Below are positions 44,417-57,446 of a stretch of DNA of 64,000 nt, in pieces (within the stretch, counting starts at the first letter, position 1; each line of letters begins with the position of its first letter). The notes beneath the pieces are model-generated. The model had not been told where the DNA came from, made no database searches, and saw only the letters and a list, made by a program, of their open reading frames with translations. Origin of the DNA: Marsupella aquatica. Taxonomy: Eukaryota; Marchantiophyta. The stretch spans positions 10,230,001 to 10,294,000 of the forward strand of contig OZ316899.1 in assembly GCA_973895155.1 (NCBI GenBank), in the 5' to 3' direction. The position numbers were made by a program, and so were the translations under genes.

Positions 44417-45216
44417 TCATTCCAAAAAAAAATCCAAAAAATTGTGGGTACATCCTCTGGACCACAAAGTCAAGCACCAAAACAATTTGAGAGCTTTGAA
44501 TTGGGCCTCTAAAATTCCCAAATTTCTCCCGAGTTTCATGTACCTACCTCGACAATATCTCCCAAGTTTCCTGTACTTCCAAATAGGTGGATGCATGCAA
44601 TCCAATGAACCAAACATACCTGGAAAACCTCGCTCTGCATTAATTTGAAGGTGTTTTTCAAAATCTTCAACTGTTGGCTTCCTCAAATAGTGACATACAA
44701 CTCCCTGATGGCTTTCAGAAAGCGATACAGAGACTCCAGTGTTGTGCTTTCAACAATTCTACAATACTCATCCAAGGCATCTGCTCCAAGTCCATAATCT
44801 AATTGTCTCAATGCTGCTGTCAACTTTTGATGTGGAGACAATCCTACTTTCCCTGCAGCATCAACCTTGTGACAAAAATAAGTGTCGTGTGCACAGACAT
44901 CAACAAGAATCTTGTTAAACAAACTACTGCTCATTCTGAATCTCCTTCTGAATTTCAATTCATCATAGGTTGGTGCATCAAAAAAGTAGTCATTCCATAG
45001 GTCTTCTGTCCCTTTTTCTCTACGCCTCTCGACATTCTCACTTATGCCTGGCCTAGACCCTCAGTGCTTTCTTTTCCAAGAGTGGTGGCCAATATTTGGA
45101 ATGGAAAGGGGTACACTGAACACTATCAACTCCCACAATCTTTGTTCCTCATCACAATCTGCCGCCTCCTCCTCCAATTCTTTGTTGAGATCCGCTAGCC
45201 ATCTTTCGAGGTCCAT
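44417..45216 (-). pseudogene. PIF/Harbinger-type transposase (plant transposon protein)
   Basis: The ATG at 45216-45214 opens MDLERWLADLNKELEEEA. A TGA at 45063-45061 interrupts; the same frame then reads KFRRRFRMSSSLFNKILVDV, DAAGKVGLSPHQKLTAALRQ, DEYCRIVESTTLESL and, after a frame break near 44690, RKPTVEDFEKHL and GFPGMFGSLDCMHPPIWK. This is the conserved run of Plant_tran/PIF transposases (FRRRFRM, QKxTAALRxLxYG, GFPGMxGSLDCMHW). The C-terminal third, with the remaining acidic residues, has decayed into unrelated sequence before a poly-A-like stretch. No TIRs were found. The paired Myb-like partner is absent. Confidence 0.8.
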
Positions 45217-46780
45217 TCTCAACAGATGATTGATGTGCAGTCCAGGCTTGTTCCCTGGGCCCTTACTCTGTGTATATTAATGGAACCCGCTTGTGAACGC
45301 CCCTCCCCTCCAAATCGCTTCAGTACTATTTTTTGCCCTTTTAAAAAGCTCTTATTAGTATTAATAAATTACTTTTGGGTCAGTAAGAAATCCCTTTGGG
45401 CTATTATAATCTTCATCAAAATGACATTAAATATGATCTTCTGGTGTTATAAAAAAAATCTTGTCAAAGAGATTCTAAGTCAAATAGATTGGAATAAACA
45501 TTTCACATTATCAAAAGCAAAAACAGGACTAACATATTCTTTATGTACACACTTCCTCGCAAGAAGGTAGGAGTCAAGGCATTTAAGAGTCAAACAAACT
45601 CATACAAGTATCCAAATTTAAGTTGTAAATATCCTACGCTGTCATCTATGGAAAACTGTAAGTCCACATTGCACTTAAGTTTGTCCCATAGGTTGTTGAG
45701 CATATTCATCATCGTTTACAAGAAAGTTATCCTTTGAGTCTAAAGCATTGGAAAACTTATTACATTTAAACCAATTCTTTGATCACTAGAAGTGATAAAT
45801 ATCCACCGAGGTACACAAGTGACTTTGGATTGAGTCTCTCTCTATCACTTGTGGCATCATAGAATCCCCATCTAATGCAACACGCATTGAACAACATGAT
45901 TGTCAACTTGACCTCCTCCTTCTTTGGGGGCCCTACAAGGCCATATATACCCCTACACTGTTTCATATAGAGCATCAAAGAGATCAACGGCAGATTTTGG
46001 TCATCCATAAATGGTAAACGAGACCCCCTAAAGGCAAAATTGCCCCTATCCCCAAAAAATTCAAATGTGTCTGCACACCCCAAACCAATGATGTAATGAC
46101 ACGTGGATGAATGAGTTATTGACGTGTGGCGGCCCTATATGCTTTACCCTTCCATAAAACTACTGGAACCCTATTTTTTAGATCACCTTGGTTCATTATA
46201 ACATGGAACCCATTAAAACAAAGGGTTGTTACATTATAAGCAATTATAACTATTATTCAAAAAAGGGATTCAAAAACCCCTTGAGTTGTTCGCACGGGGG
46301 GTCCCATATTAGTTAAGCTAAGGGCCCAGGGGGCTTGTTAGGACTGCTTCAAATTATCCCGATCAAAAGGGATGAAGGTCATGGTCGCATGAAAGTGAAG
46401 ACAAAAGCAAGGGTGAGCACACAACACAAATCACTTGAAGTTGCATGATCAACATGCATTCTACAACCTCTGTTGCGTCGAAACGTGAGTCAAGATCTCG
46501 TGAGTCAAGGTCTGCAAGAAATAGAGGGTTTACTTCACACCAAACAAAAGTGAATCCAACGTGTGTGAGAATCCTCCCCGCAGCTGTGGGCCCCAGTTTG
46601 TACGCGCGCATATGGGAGGGAGGTCAGAATGGGTGTTGCCGGTGGGGATTGCGTTAAAGTAGGGTGACTCTCCATTAGGCAGGCGCCATTTCACCTGCCA
46701 TATGATGGGGATAGGGGCCACAAATCTCCAAACCGTTGGAGATGCTCTAAGGGGCTTAATATGAGTCAGATCTCTAAACA
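45217..46780. other. Unassigned spacer, possible MITE at its right end
   Basis: No recognised gene; the minus-strand frame at 45766-46083 has no known domain. At about 46730-46757 the sequence AAACCGTTGGAGATGCTCTAAGGGG joins the end of locus D at a TTA, in the style of Tourist/Harbinger MITE ends; at locus C the CCCCTTAGA joins unrelated sequence instead. The other MITE end was not located. Confidence 0.35.
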
Positions 46781-46897
46781 AAGTGCTCCTTACAATGTGT
46801 ATTCGAGTACGTGCCCCTGTCTTCTTTACTATCTACCCTATTGTCACAGTTGCAAGTCCCTTTATCTTTAGGGAGCTGAAACTTGGTGGTATTGTTC

Positions 46898-47722
46898 CTA
46901 ATGGCTAATCTCCCGCAAAAAGTGCATGGGATTTTCTCTATACGGACCTGAATAGTCCCATCCTACAAATGCTTTAGCAAGTGAGGTGACAAGTACATCG
47001 TCAAGTTCTGCCTCAGGATGTAAACTACATATACGGTGCTTCACATTCCAAGGAATCTCATTGCTATTGAGGTCCAACACACTATGCGTAAACTGTGACT
47101 TCCAAATTTTTGTTGCACTCTCTTACTAAGTTGATCATAAGTAATTTCATTTTTTACCTTGTCTCTCTTTATGTGCAATAGAGACCACATTGGAGAGTTC
47201 AAAAGAAGATAACATCTAATGTCACTTGCATGTGATAGTTTCTCAAGACAAGGCCAAAGAATTGTTAGAAGAAAATTATCTCCACAATCGATTGGCATGC
47301 ATGTAGGGCACTGGAAATAGTCCAATCATGCTTGGGTTGGCAAATGCCTTAAGGGGGGAGTCATCCACAAGGAGGGTGTTGGTTTCATCATATAGATTTC
47401 CAAATCCACTCCATACCACCCAAAAATCCTTCAGTAACACATTTGCCTTCCTGTTTGTAATGTCACGCCTTTGAATGCTTGTGTCAAAGGCTTCCACCTA
47501 TGTGAATACAAACTTAAGTTTCAACCGCTCCTCAGCAGTGAACATCATGTTCAACATTTTCAAGTTCAGCAATTTGCGCTTCATGGAACAAGGTCTTGGT
47601 TTTGCAAGTGCAACAAATACCAATCTTAGAGAAAAAATCACATTTGAAGTTTGGATAGAGATTGTCTCAATCCAACACAAGTGGCCAACCACAAAGAAAA
47701 TCTGCATACTGACCATATTCAT
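46898..47722 (-). pseudogene. Locus D: FCP1-like phosphatase region with its catalytic segment deleted
   Basis: An inverted paralogue of 25434-26472. It reads CSMKRKLLNL and then directly KMLNMMFTAEERLKLKF, so about 215 bases present in C (about 25471-25685, including LDLNK and the RPGLHEFLKLVFDRFDVAIWT block) are missing; the junction near 47562 has a short CTGA match. Downstream NTLLVDDSPLKAFANP and LDLNSNEIPWNVKHRICSL remain. A stop separates the two halves of the domain (TAG near 47498) and other breaks follow. Without the motif I Asp it could not be a phosphatase. Confidence 0.7.
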
Positions 47723-47892
47723 TGAGAAACCGTAAAGAGGAGATGGATATTGATATTGATGCTCTAATTGTTAGTCTTGGAGTATAATTATAGAGACTAT
47801 ATTATATCAAATTGATAAGGTCACATGGCTCAATCTAGACCTTGGCTAACAATGAGACCATATTCATCAATCAAGATATCATCACCAAGCTC

Positions 47893-50230
47893 CTATTGGA
47901 TCTCATAATTGACATCGGAGGTACTCTCCTCTACCCAATAAGGTGCAGACCAAACTGGAGTTATCAATCCCAATTCTTTGCTTCTATAAGCTTGATCTTT
48001 CTTGTGCTTTTTGTATGAGTCATTCTTCAAAATTGATTGAGCAGCATCCAACGGTACTTTGGTTCCTACATCTTGTCCACTTTTCCACACGTAACATCGA
48101 CAATCATATTCAAGTGACTTATATCCAGTTGATCCTACTCTCTTCCCTTTCTTTTTTGAGAGCAAAAGGATAACAGGACTTTTTGATTGTGACCAAACAA
48201 ACACCAATTTGTCATCAGAAGCAAAAAAGAGTGTATGAGGACAAATTGAAGCACCTGCCTGGTTGTCAGCAGTTGTGGATGCACATGCTTCATTGATGGG
48301 AATGTCGGGTACTTGGATGGTTTATGGTCTCAATCCCAATGTGTTGAGTTCATTGTACTCACCATGCCTCTCTGCACCTTGATTGAGAAGGTTGTTTGAA
48401 GAAAGTTTCTCAAATGTATCAACTTCTGATACTCTCATTTTGTCCATCTCTTGTCCAGGCACTTGTGGATGGAGACCATCTCTATCCAAGTTATCATCAA
48501 ACTGACCCTTGTTGGGGCCCATGGGGGCAACATCTGTAATTGGTGAACTACAAGGTGCAGATCCAACAATCATATTGTCTTCCACAAGGTCAATATTTTC
48601 ACCCTTGCCAACTCGGTCATCCAAATTCTTCACATATGCCCCCTCCAATGGCCCATCACCTTTGACTGATTGGTCAGCTCCATCTTCTTGCATGATCACC
48701 ATTTGATTCATCATGAATAGCAAGAGCGGCAGAAGAGGGTTCCCAATGTCTAGAACTTCCATCGACATAACAATCATAACAATCTTTGATGGTGGGAACC
48801 GTCTCGCAAAGGAACAAAGCGTATGCTTCCACAAAATTAATGTCTCATGTTGAGAGTCACAATAAACAAAACATTCACATTGAGAAAAAAGGGATGTCTT
48901 CATCACTTCACCGCCAGAGAAAAAGTCAAGAATCAAATCCCCTGGTTCAGACAATGTTTAGATGATCTTTTGGATCATTCGGGTGGGTTTGGCATGAGGA
49001 TTCACCCACCCACTGCCAATGCAAACAATCTCAAATCGAGGTGCCATGTGTAGAAGTATTGCCGCCTCTTCTGGGGTCATCACAATTCATAGATCTTCAT
49101 CCATTGACTGCTCGTCTGTGTCCTTTCCCTACACTGTTCCATTCCCTTTGATCTTCTCAACCACAAAATCAGTATCCTTTTCACCATACACCCATTTTGG
49201 CTTCATTTGGTTGGGCTTGAACACTTCATCCCAGCTGACGTTTTCTTTGCAAGAAATTCCGGTAATGATAACTTCTTCTATTCCTCCCTTCCAACATGAG
49301 TCACGAGGGTGAGGTTGATCATTTTGATAATAACTCCCATACTCAATGTGAATGCTCAAAGATTTTGAATGTCCTAATTTATGGAAGAGCGCTTAGGATA
49401 TTCAGTACAAGATAACCCGGATGGACAATTATCATCACAATAATGGTGAGATTCCGTGGTAGCTCTACTATATATTGGAAGAGAACCAAAATCTCTACTT
49501 CAGTCCACTCCTTCTGTTGAAGTTGGCTGAAATCAACAATTGCAAGAGGGCATGTTGGAGATTGTTCTTCAAATGACTCCGGATCCACTGTCTTCATTAG
49601 GTTGTTACTAAAAAATGTGACCCATGGCTGGGTCCGAGAACTTGTCCCACCGCCAAACCTTTGACAGTAAATATTATCTAGACGCATCACCAATGTCATT
49701 GGCAATATCTCACTCTCCTTTGTATGACTAGACTTCAATAAGACTTCACCAGCTGCTCTTCGGCACCTGTTCAACTCCAACTCGACACCTAACAATGGGA
49801 GGACCTCAATTACTTTAACCCAATCAGTATCTGTTGGGAAGTTTTGGGGATCCTTCTTCAAGTAGTAATCTCCAATAAGAGACTTCAGTTTGATCAATAT
49901 CTTCACCTCCTTTGCAAACTCCTCCATTGCTGGAACATCAGACTTATTTGTCGGATCCTTCTTCAATAAAACCTGACCTGACTTCACCTTGTTCAAAATT
50001 CTGGTCAAATCTCTATTTGAGATTTTACCATCAAAACAATGAAACATTACAACCATTATTGCCTTTTTGGATCTTTTGTTTCCTTGTGTACCAGCTACAT
50101 CAATCCACATCTGGCACACTAACCGCCATAACTCAAAAAGATCATTCTTGGCAAAAGCAACCAGTATACATTTTCAAGTCTTTTCTCCCCATGGTCATCC
50201 TTGCCAATGCCAAATAATCCTACAATAAAA
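47893..50230 (-). pseudogene. Locus D: N6/N4-methyltransferase-like region (longer 5' than locus C)
   Basis: The exon begins after TTTATTGTAG (50221) and shifts frame once near 50155 to continue LFELWRLVCQMWIDVAG. The main frame (50119-49379) has a helical region, then PLAIVDFSQLQQKEWTEVE and LPRNLTIIVMIIVHPGYL at the position expected for the DPPY strand, then SCWKGGIEEV and FKPNQMKPKWVYGEKD, and the SAM motif I block GDLILDFFSGGEVMKTS. A TAA at 48960-48958 and an insertion pair near 48858 and 48698 (+2 and +4) break the frame. It covers the part that family R replaced in locus C. No ParB-like block was found upstream. Confidence 0.55.
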
Positions 50231-50293
50231 AATTAGGGCAAAATGTTGTAAGTTATCTACAATCAATGAGATTTGACAACACACTATCACTTG

Positions 50294-50630
50294 CTTGGAC
50301 AGAGACATCTCCATCCAAGTCATAACCAAAGTAGAATGAAGTAAAATCTCTGGAACAAACGGTCACACTCTTGGACAGAGCCCATCTCCATCCAAGTCAT
50401 AACCAGAAATAGAATGAAGTAAAATTTCTAGAATAGATGGTCACACTCTTGGATAGAGACCATCTCTATCCAAGTCATAACCAAAAATAGAATGAAGTAA
50501 AATGAATGCAATGGACGGTCATACTCTTGGATAGAGACCATCTACATCCAAGTCATAACCAAAAATAGATTGAAGTAAAATCAATGTAACAGATGGTCAC
50601 ACTCTTGGATAGAGATGTTAAACAAGAAAA
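50294..50630 (-). repeat. 78-bp intronic minisatellite with perfect palindromes
   Basis: Units start at 50294, 50370, 50448, 50526 and 50604 (partial). Each opens with an inverted repeat; that at 50448-50474 is perfect (CTTGGATAGAGA, loop CCA, then its exact complement). It lies between a donor (CAG/GTGAGA, minus strand, about 50642) and an acceptor near 50221, so it is probably in a locus D intron. It shares the CTTGG...CCAAG arms of the hairpin family seen around gene A. Confidence 0.75.
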
Positions 50631-50642
50631 ATGTTTCTCACC

Positions 50643-50830
50643 TGAAATTTCTGATTATCTTGGGCATTTGATTTGTTATCCCCGTGCTTTGGCTTTCTTG
50701 GTCTTCTGCATTCAATGAATTGCTTCCTTGCATGAACAATTGTATCTTTGAAGCACAATTGAAACACCATCGTCGAATTGATGGATGAAAATAACCACCA
50801 TGATAGCAAATAGTTAATAGATTTTTTGTT
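50643..50830 (-). pseudogene. Locus D upstream exon candidate
   Basis: The minus-strand frame reads FKDTIVHARKQFIECRRPRK and KHGDNKSNAQDNQKFQ, ending at a good splice donor (TTTCAG then GTGAGA). The downstream acceptor at 50221 would join it to the methyltransferase-like exon. No domain is recognised. It is only about 150 bases from the CACTA terminus at 50979, which may have cut off further exons. Confidence 0.35.
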
Positions 50831-50978
50831 AGGAGTAAAATTTGTGCTCATACAAGCAAAAATCTACTCATACGAGGACTTCAATTACTAATAGCAAAAA
50901 ATCTGTTTACTCATACGAGAAACTATTTACTTGTATGAGTTTTCCAGGTTATTCAAAGTTGACAAAAAGGGCTCCATG

Positions 50979-51480
50979 CACTAGAAGAATCCGAGGTGAA
51001 CTGAGACCGCAATATGTGACTCATTTTGGCTCATGTGACTTCATTGTGACTCAACGTGACGTGACCCACGCTGTGACCCTTGGAGTTGCAAAAGTTGAGA
51101 CCAAAAAATGGAAGTCACTATTGATACTGGGCTTTGCAACTTGCTTGATACCCATTTGTGACTGATCTGTGACTTTATTGTGGAGTCTAGCCTTGTTACT
51201 ATGTGACTGCAATATGACTTTAACGAGTCACATGGTAAGTCACATACATGACTTACCCGCATTCAACAACGAGTCACATGGTAAGTCATATACATGACTT
51301 ACTCGCACTTAACAACGACTATCTTGTGACCTTTTAGTGTCACAAGATAGACCGATGGAGACCCTGGTCTGGGTCACACAACAGAACCATTTGGGCCTCT
51401 ATATAGTCATGTTTATAACTAATAAGGTTCACATGCAAGTTGTAACCATGACTAATGAACATAGAGGGATAGTTCATAAG
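50979..51480 (-). repeat. CACTA 3' terminus and subterminal repeats
   Basis: The terminal CACTAG is followed by many (A/G)TGACT and AGTCAC boxes, and by an about 45-base direct repeat GAGTCACATGGTAAGTCA(C)ATACATGACTTAC(C/T)CGCA at about 51229 and 51270. The part at 51330-51420 is shared with the fragment at 20980-21070. Confidence 0.75.
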
Positions 51481-51878
51481 GAGAGAGAGCACTCCACATT
51501 ACAATACATAGAAACACTCATGTTCTAACTTTAGAAAAATAACACATTGAATACAAGAATGAATAGAGCATGAATGACATCCACATGAAACAAAGCATCA
51601 TATAAGCAGATCCTACATAAAACATTCATAAGAATTAAACAGAATCACAATCTTGCTAAAAGATGATGATCATTTGAATTACAATGGAATAATTTACAAT
51701 GTTCAATGTAATTCAGAGAAAATAGGAACTCATAAACTGATGACTGCAGGATGAGATAATTGAAAGCACATGCATGATACTATGAATCTCCAAGAGGACA
51801 TGATTCTTGTATTGCTTCTTGAGATTTAAAATATACAGAACATGACTCACACTACAAACAAATAATGGCATGACATTG
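51481..51878. other. 3' non-coding region of the TNP1-like gene
   Basis: AT-rich, with no open frame of interest. It separates the subterminal repeats from the TNP1-like stop codon and probably holds the 3' untranslated region. Confidence 0.4.
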
Positions 51879-54800
51879 TTATGGATCCTCTATGAACTTG
51901 CTTGGCCATAATACCAAAGAACCTGCAACATCTCCAAGTGTCTTCTGAGGAGGATCATCATTTGTGTTTGGAATGGTAAGGACAGCTTTAGGTTTCACTA
52001 GTAACGTGACTAACACTACTGAATAACCTGGGGGAATCCTCTTGCCATGGAATGTTGTAGAACCAACCTGCACTCTGCCAAATCCTACTCGTGTTCCATT
52101 GTCATCAACAGCTAACAAGCCACTTTGTCCCTCAGCATTAGGTGCTTTCCCCACTTCCACCTTAGATCTTTCTGCCAGCACCATTCTTGGAGGTTTGTAT
52201 GAAACCTTTGACGTGGCTCTGCTCCCACCAGCATACTTGCTTTGCGTACGCATGCTTCCTCTCTTCACAGTAGTGAAGCTAGGCTCAGTAGGTTCCTCTA
52301 TTGGGATTGTCACAATAGCAGGTTCCTCACCTGGGAGTGTCATACCAACTAACTCTTTGGTTGGATTTATCTCAACAAGAGGCACACCTGTCATTGAGAA
52401 TGATACATTCTACAAATCATTTATCTTTGCAATGGAGTCAAGATCTACATAGCATGAATCTGGCTCAATGGTATCATTGTCATGCTTGCTAATATCCTCA
52501 TTTGCCCCAACATTGATATCATCCACTCCCTTGCCAATGTCATCCTCATCCAAACATGGTTGACCGCCCTCTGTCAAATTAGTTGCATGTGTGCCTCTAA
52601 ATTGCAGCGAGTCTTTGCCAGGTTCTCATACTTCTTCTCTACAGCACCTGTCTTATTCTCTATGGGCACAACAACCACAATATATGTTACTGAAAATAAC
52701 ACATTCAACAAACAATGTCAATCCAAACTATACATTTAATAATCATATCCCTCACAATTATAAAGGCCTTACCTTCAAGCCTAGATGTCGTTGGCATGCC
52801 AGAAGAGTGCATCAACTTTGCCACCTCAAGTGGTGATGGTGGAACTCCTGCATAATTGGAATCAATTTTATCTCTCACCGACACAACAACTTCCATTAAT
52901 GTCTTGAAGTTCACATGGAACAAGTCAATCAATGAATTCAAACGTTCATTGATCTCTGGAAGACATGTTTCCACAGCCTTCAAACGACCACTTATCTCTG
53001 TAAGTGAAGATCCACCTCCCTACATGACACAGGGGTATAGGTTCAATCACTTCATATGAAATGTTAGGCAATATATGCACAATCAATGTTATATACAGTG
53101 TACACCTGAAATTCAATGCAGGTCATTCAATTACCAATCAGAACTCATATAACTTACGTGCTTTGGAGGATTCAGATGCACCCTCTTGAGTCCGGGTGTT
53201 CACAATTTCAGCCCTCAACTCTTCTTTTGAAGGGCTTTGCCCCCATTGGGCTTTCTGCACATGCATGCCCAACACAAGTTATCATTATTATTTAGGGAAC
53301 ATACACTAAAAAACAAAGTGAACAGTACATAGTGTAGCATAAATTACATAATTAGTCATTGATTCTTACCAAGCATTTTGCTGTTGGTGTAGTGCCGGTC
53401 CTTCCTGTTAGATTAGGGTTCTGAACACTCAACCTGGCCTTGGTCATCTGTGAACTATTCTTTTTCGAAGCATCTGTTACAAAATAAGCTACTAACCTTG
53501 CCCACACTTTATCATCACAACTGGTTGGTGGAGGCATATCTGGCTTCTCCCCACCTTCCTTCCAAGCCTTATGCATTCTCCACCTCTCTTGCTTGATGAT
53601 TTTACCTGTTGTACTCTCTAGGCAACTTATGTCCACGCCATCATCACTACCCACATAATTCCATTTGGCAGCAACATTTTCACATACAGTCTTCCAATCT
53701 TTTGGATGTTGTTTTTTAAAATTAATAACACTCACATCTAACCAACGCAATACTTTAGCTTTCAAATCAGCATGCCATCGGTTCTTGCAAGGACACTCAG
53801 CATCCTCCCATTGTCTCTCATTCAACTTTACGTTCCCTTTCTTTGTCACCTCCCCTCGTGCACTGCTCTCGGTAGTACTGGGCGTTGTATTGGCCACCCC
53901 TTGATTCACCCTACCTGGGGTTCTGAAGTCACTTGGGAAAATACAATCCATTCATGCTTGAGAACTACATACAACAAAATGAATGACAACAACATTCAAT
54001 GCTTCACTTCAACAAAAATTCTTCAAACATACATACCTATAGCTCTGCCTGTAGATGCCTGTGCAGGGACTACACTCTGGAATTGTTGCAACCCTAGACC
54101 ACCTGTCCAGCCTAGTACAGGGGCCAGATGATGTCACTATCTAGGTATGTACGTGCAAACATATGTACTGAAAACTAAGTACAAACTGTAGGAAAACAAG
54201 TGAACATTCACCAACATACCTGGCCCCCTTCCGTGCTGCATCTGCATAGGGGCATTAGTGAATACTTGAGTCAATGGTTCAACTGTCCAACCTGCACATT
54301 CATTTTCTATCATTATACATGTGCAGAATCCCCCCCACGTGAATGGACTCTAGATATAATGAGTTCTTCCATTGCTGACAAGATCAGACATTACCTGCCC
54401 CTCTTCCAGCGTTTGTAGGTACTGTATTTTGAAACCTTGCCAATTACCTTCACCACCTTCCCAACCTTGTTCATTCCACGACCCACCACCATCCTCCCAA
54501 CCTGGTTCAACCCATGTCTGTCCTTGTGGACATTGGAACTAATCATTACCAACATTTGCCCAATCAGGTTGGGCAGAATCTGCATGCAATGGCAGGTGGA
54601 CAAATTTCATGTTGTCTGAATCCAATACATCCCAAACAATGCCAAGAATTGATATGGAGTCTGAAATTCAAGAGTGCCATGCCTTGACAAAGAACTGGCA
54701 TATAGATATATACTCACATCCCCATGGTTGAGGTGGACGTCCATACCCACGAGACTGTGGGTTTGGACCTGCTATGCCTCTACCACGGGCATAACCTAGA

Positions 54801-55331
54801 GCTTGCCCCCTGCCATAGTATTGGGCACCAGCCTGGGATCTACCACTACTACCACCTTGCCAATCTTGATCAGAGGTCAACCCCCCTACTGGTATGGTGC
54901 ATGCACAAGCTTTGCAGGCAAAATAGAACTGACAGGACGCTGCATCACATCACCAACTACAATGTCACAACCTAAGCAAGGTACATATGTGTAGTATTGA
55001 ACATATGAAACCTCTAAACAAGAGTTTTTAACTCAGAACCTTGTTGGGAAAACTACTTACCTGTTTCTTTTGGGGCTGCTCTGCAATGTATTCATCTTCA
55101 TAACCCCCATCCTCATCCATTTCCTCTGGAAATACTCATCACTGCATCTTCTTGTCTAGTGTCTGCACCCACCTGTGTAGCATCCATGTCATCTCCACAT
55201 TCTGCCATTGTAGGTACAACCTTCTTGCTCAACCTTTCACTCCGACGGACAGGCCCAGAGATAGTGCTGGTCACCCTTCTTGCGTACTCCTTTTGTTTCT
55301 TTGAAAGTTTTGTGGCTCTGCGACATTCCAA
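51879..55331 (-). CDS. CACTA TNP1-like multi-exon gene
   Basis: Candidate start at 55329 (MECRRATKLSKKQKEYARRV), Lys/Arg-rich. Several short exons follow that encode Gly/Arg/Trp-rich repeats: YYGRGQALGYARGRGIAG (about 54800, ending at a GTGAGT donor), GWEDGGGSWNEQGWEGG (about 54480) and MQHGRGPG. Next is the Ptta/En/Spm-type domain at 53951-53352 (KLNERQWEDAECPCKNRWHAD, QERWRMHKAWKEGG, PDMPPPTSCDDKVWARLVAY). After exons with GVPPSPLEVAKLMHSSGMPT (52983-52770), the DUF8039-type end (VGFGRVQVGSTTFHGKRI ... GDVAGSLVLWPSKFIEDP) stops at 51879. Its role, by family, is binding of subterminal repeats and help in transposition. The exon map is approximate. A TAA in the GWEDGG exon suggests some decay. 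Confidence 0.7.
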
Positions 55332-55692
55332 TATGAGAATACAGTCACAATTTCAGTGCCACATTGAACTATTCATGTCACACAAACTCAGCACAGGGGT
55401 GTGGTTGAGAATCGTTCCCTTACAATTCAGCCACATCCTTTTTCAGATTCAGTTCTGCGATTTTGGCTTTCACGTATGCTCGTTGTTCCATAGCTTTCCT
55501 TTCATATTCACACATCTCTGTGTCACTCTGTTCCATCCTACTAGACCACAAAAACATGTCATCTATGGTCACCCCGTATAACACAATGCAACCACAATCA
55601 CCAGGCATCCATCCATACATCTGTGTTGCTTCAGAATTACTTTATTACACATCCTTCTTGTCACTAATGTCCATGCAAACAATTCACATTAC
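55332..55692 (-). other. TNP2-TNP1 interval with a short basic ORF
   Basis: A minus-strand frame ending at 55420 reads RMEQSDTEMCEYERKAMEQR and AYVKAKIAELNLKKDVAEL, a charged helical segment. It could be an extra 5' exon of the TNP1-like gene or the end of TNP2. No domain is recognised. Confidence 0.35.
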
Positions 55693-57277
55693 TCATGGCA
55701 CAGGCACACTGTTGGCATCTGCATCTCTGAATTTGCCTCCTCCAGCAAATGCATCTACCCTTGTCATAGGAATGAAGTCCCCGCTATCATGAACTACAGG
55801 CACTTGGTCTAAACGCCGACGATCAAAGGCACTATGAGAGTGTAAATGAAACTCAAGGTTTGATCCTTCCATCCGACATTGCCTGGCCTGTTTATGACAC
55901 ACTACACGCCAACCTGGGGAGTCTTCCACATCTAGGAAGAAAGCTTGCTCCACCTGACTGGGAAACACAAATGGCTCAGACCATTTGGGCAATTTCCTTA
56001 TGAAATTGGCCAGCAAGAAACCATTGTTGTCTCTCTTCATGGTAGCCCTATTACCAAGCCCACCGTTGTTGTCTCTCTTCACGGTAGCCCTATTACCAAG
56101 CCAATCCTGCCGCACCCATGAACCTTTCATAAAAATCACAGGACTGGACACCGCCCCATAGTCCAGAGCACGCACACAACATTTAAGCTCATGAACTGGA
56201 TTATAGCACATGTATGCACTCACTGTATCCAGGGTTCCATCACCACAGTGTTGTGCAATACAAAGTCATGTGCCAAGTCTCTCATAGTTCAGGTTCTTTG
56301 TGGATGCAGCCCCTTCCAGTACTTCACTTATCACCCCTTCCTCCTCATCAGAATTCCACACCCTGGTCTTCACATGCTCATATTGTGCTATGTATTCGGT
56401 CAGAAATCCCAGAGTCTCGTCCTTGATGTAACCTTTAGCCATGCTTGCTTCAGGTTTGTAATATGTTCTCACGTGACCTTTGAGCAGCTTCATGTACCGT
56501 TCCAAAGGGTACAACCAACGAGCACTCACAGGCCCAAATTGGTGTAGCTCTTCCACAACATGGACAAGTAGGTGAGTCATGACATCAAAAAATGCTGGAG
56601 GAAAATAAATCTCCAGGTCACACAGCACTTGAGCAACATCTTCTGTGAGTGGTGGGAAGTGGGTTTCATCCCAAACCTTCACACAAATACGACAAAACAC
56701 ATCACTGAGTCGCATGATCACATTATGAACAAGCTTTTGCAACAGGCCCCTTAGACATAAAGGCAACACCTGTTGCGTCAACATATGGTAGTCATGGCTT
56801 TTCATACTACCAAGCTTTCTAGTCATGATATGCTTCTTGAAAGCACTGCCATAGTTTGAAGGAACCTTCAAAGAACTCAACCTCTACACAAATAGTTGCC
56901 ACTCTATGTCTGTCATAACATAGGGCGCTTTGTACTTCAAGAGCACATCAGCTCTGTGGACATGTGGCCTCAACCAAAGATGGAGTTTCATTCCCCTTTG
57001 TTCAAGATCCAATCTCACAGAACCAGTGTCTTTCTCTCCACACAAGAATCTGAGTAGACTCTCACAAATATTCTTCTCAATGTGCATAACATCAATGTTA
57101 TGTTTGCTTGGCTCAAACATAACTCCATCTTTGCTGCCCCCTTGTTTGATACAGTCATCCCTCAGTGCTCCCCACTGCCTGATCTCCTCTTTGGTCACTC
57201 GTGCCGGGGGTCTACGTTGCTCAATCTCATTGCCAAAGTGTGCAATCAGTGTCTGTCTTTCTTTGTAAGGGTGATCT
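55693..57277 (-). pseudogene. CACTA transposase TNP2, C-terminal part (DUF4218 and DUF4216)
   Basis: It begins just after the family-R insertion with DHPYKERQTLIAHFG, then VTKEEIRQWGAL and NIDVMHIEKNICESLLRFL (end of the tnp2 core), VLPLCLRGLLQKLVHNVIMR and IYFPPAFFDVMTHLLVHVVE with PVSARWLYPLERYMKLLKGH (DUF4218), and FLTEYIAQYE. A separate frame to 55693 has YGAVSSPVIFMKGSW and EPFVFPSQVEQAFFLDVEDS (DUF4216). These are the standard C-terminal domains of plant En/Spm transposases. A stop at 56883-56881 and the separation at about 56260 may be mutations or an intron. Confidence 0.85.
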
Positions 57278-57446
57278 TGTCACGTCATCAGCCTTGACCT
57301 TAACTCGGGCTTCAGCTTAAACGGGCACATCCTTCGTAAATATGAGGGTTCGGGCAGGGAGGGAAGAACGTAATGCACCTAATTCACGTAAACTAGCGCT
57401 AAGTGCGCCTACTATTAGATACGGATATCTCCTAGGTATGGTTTGT

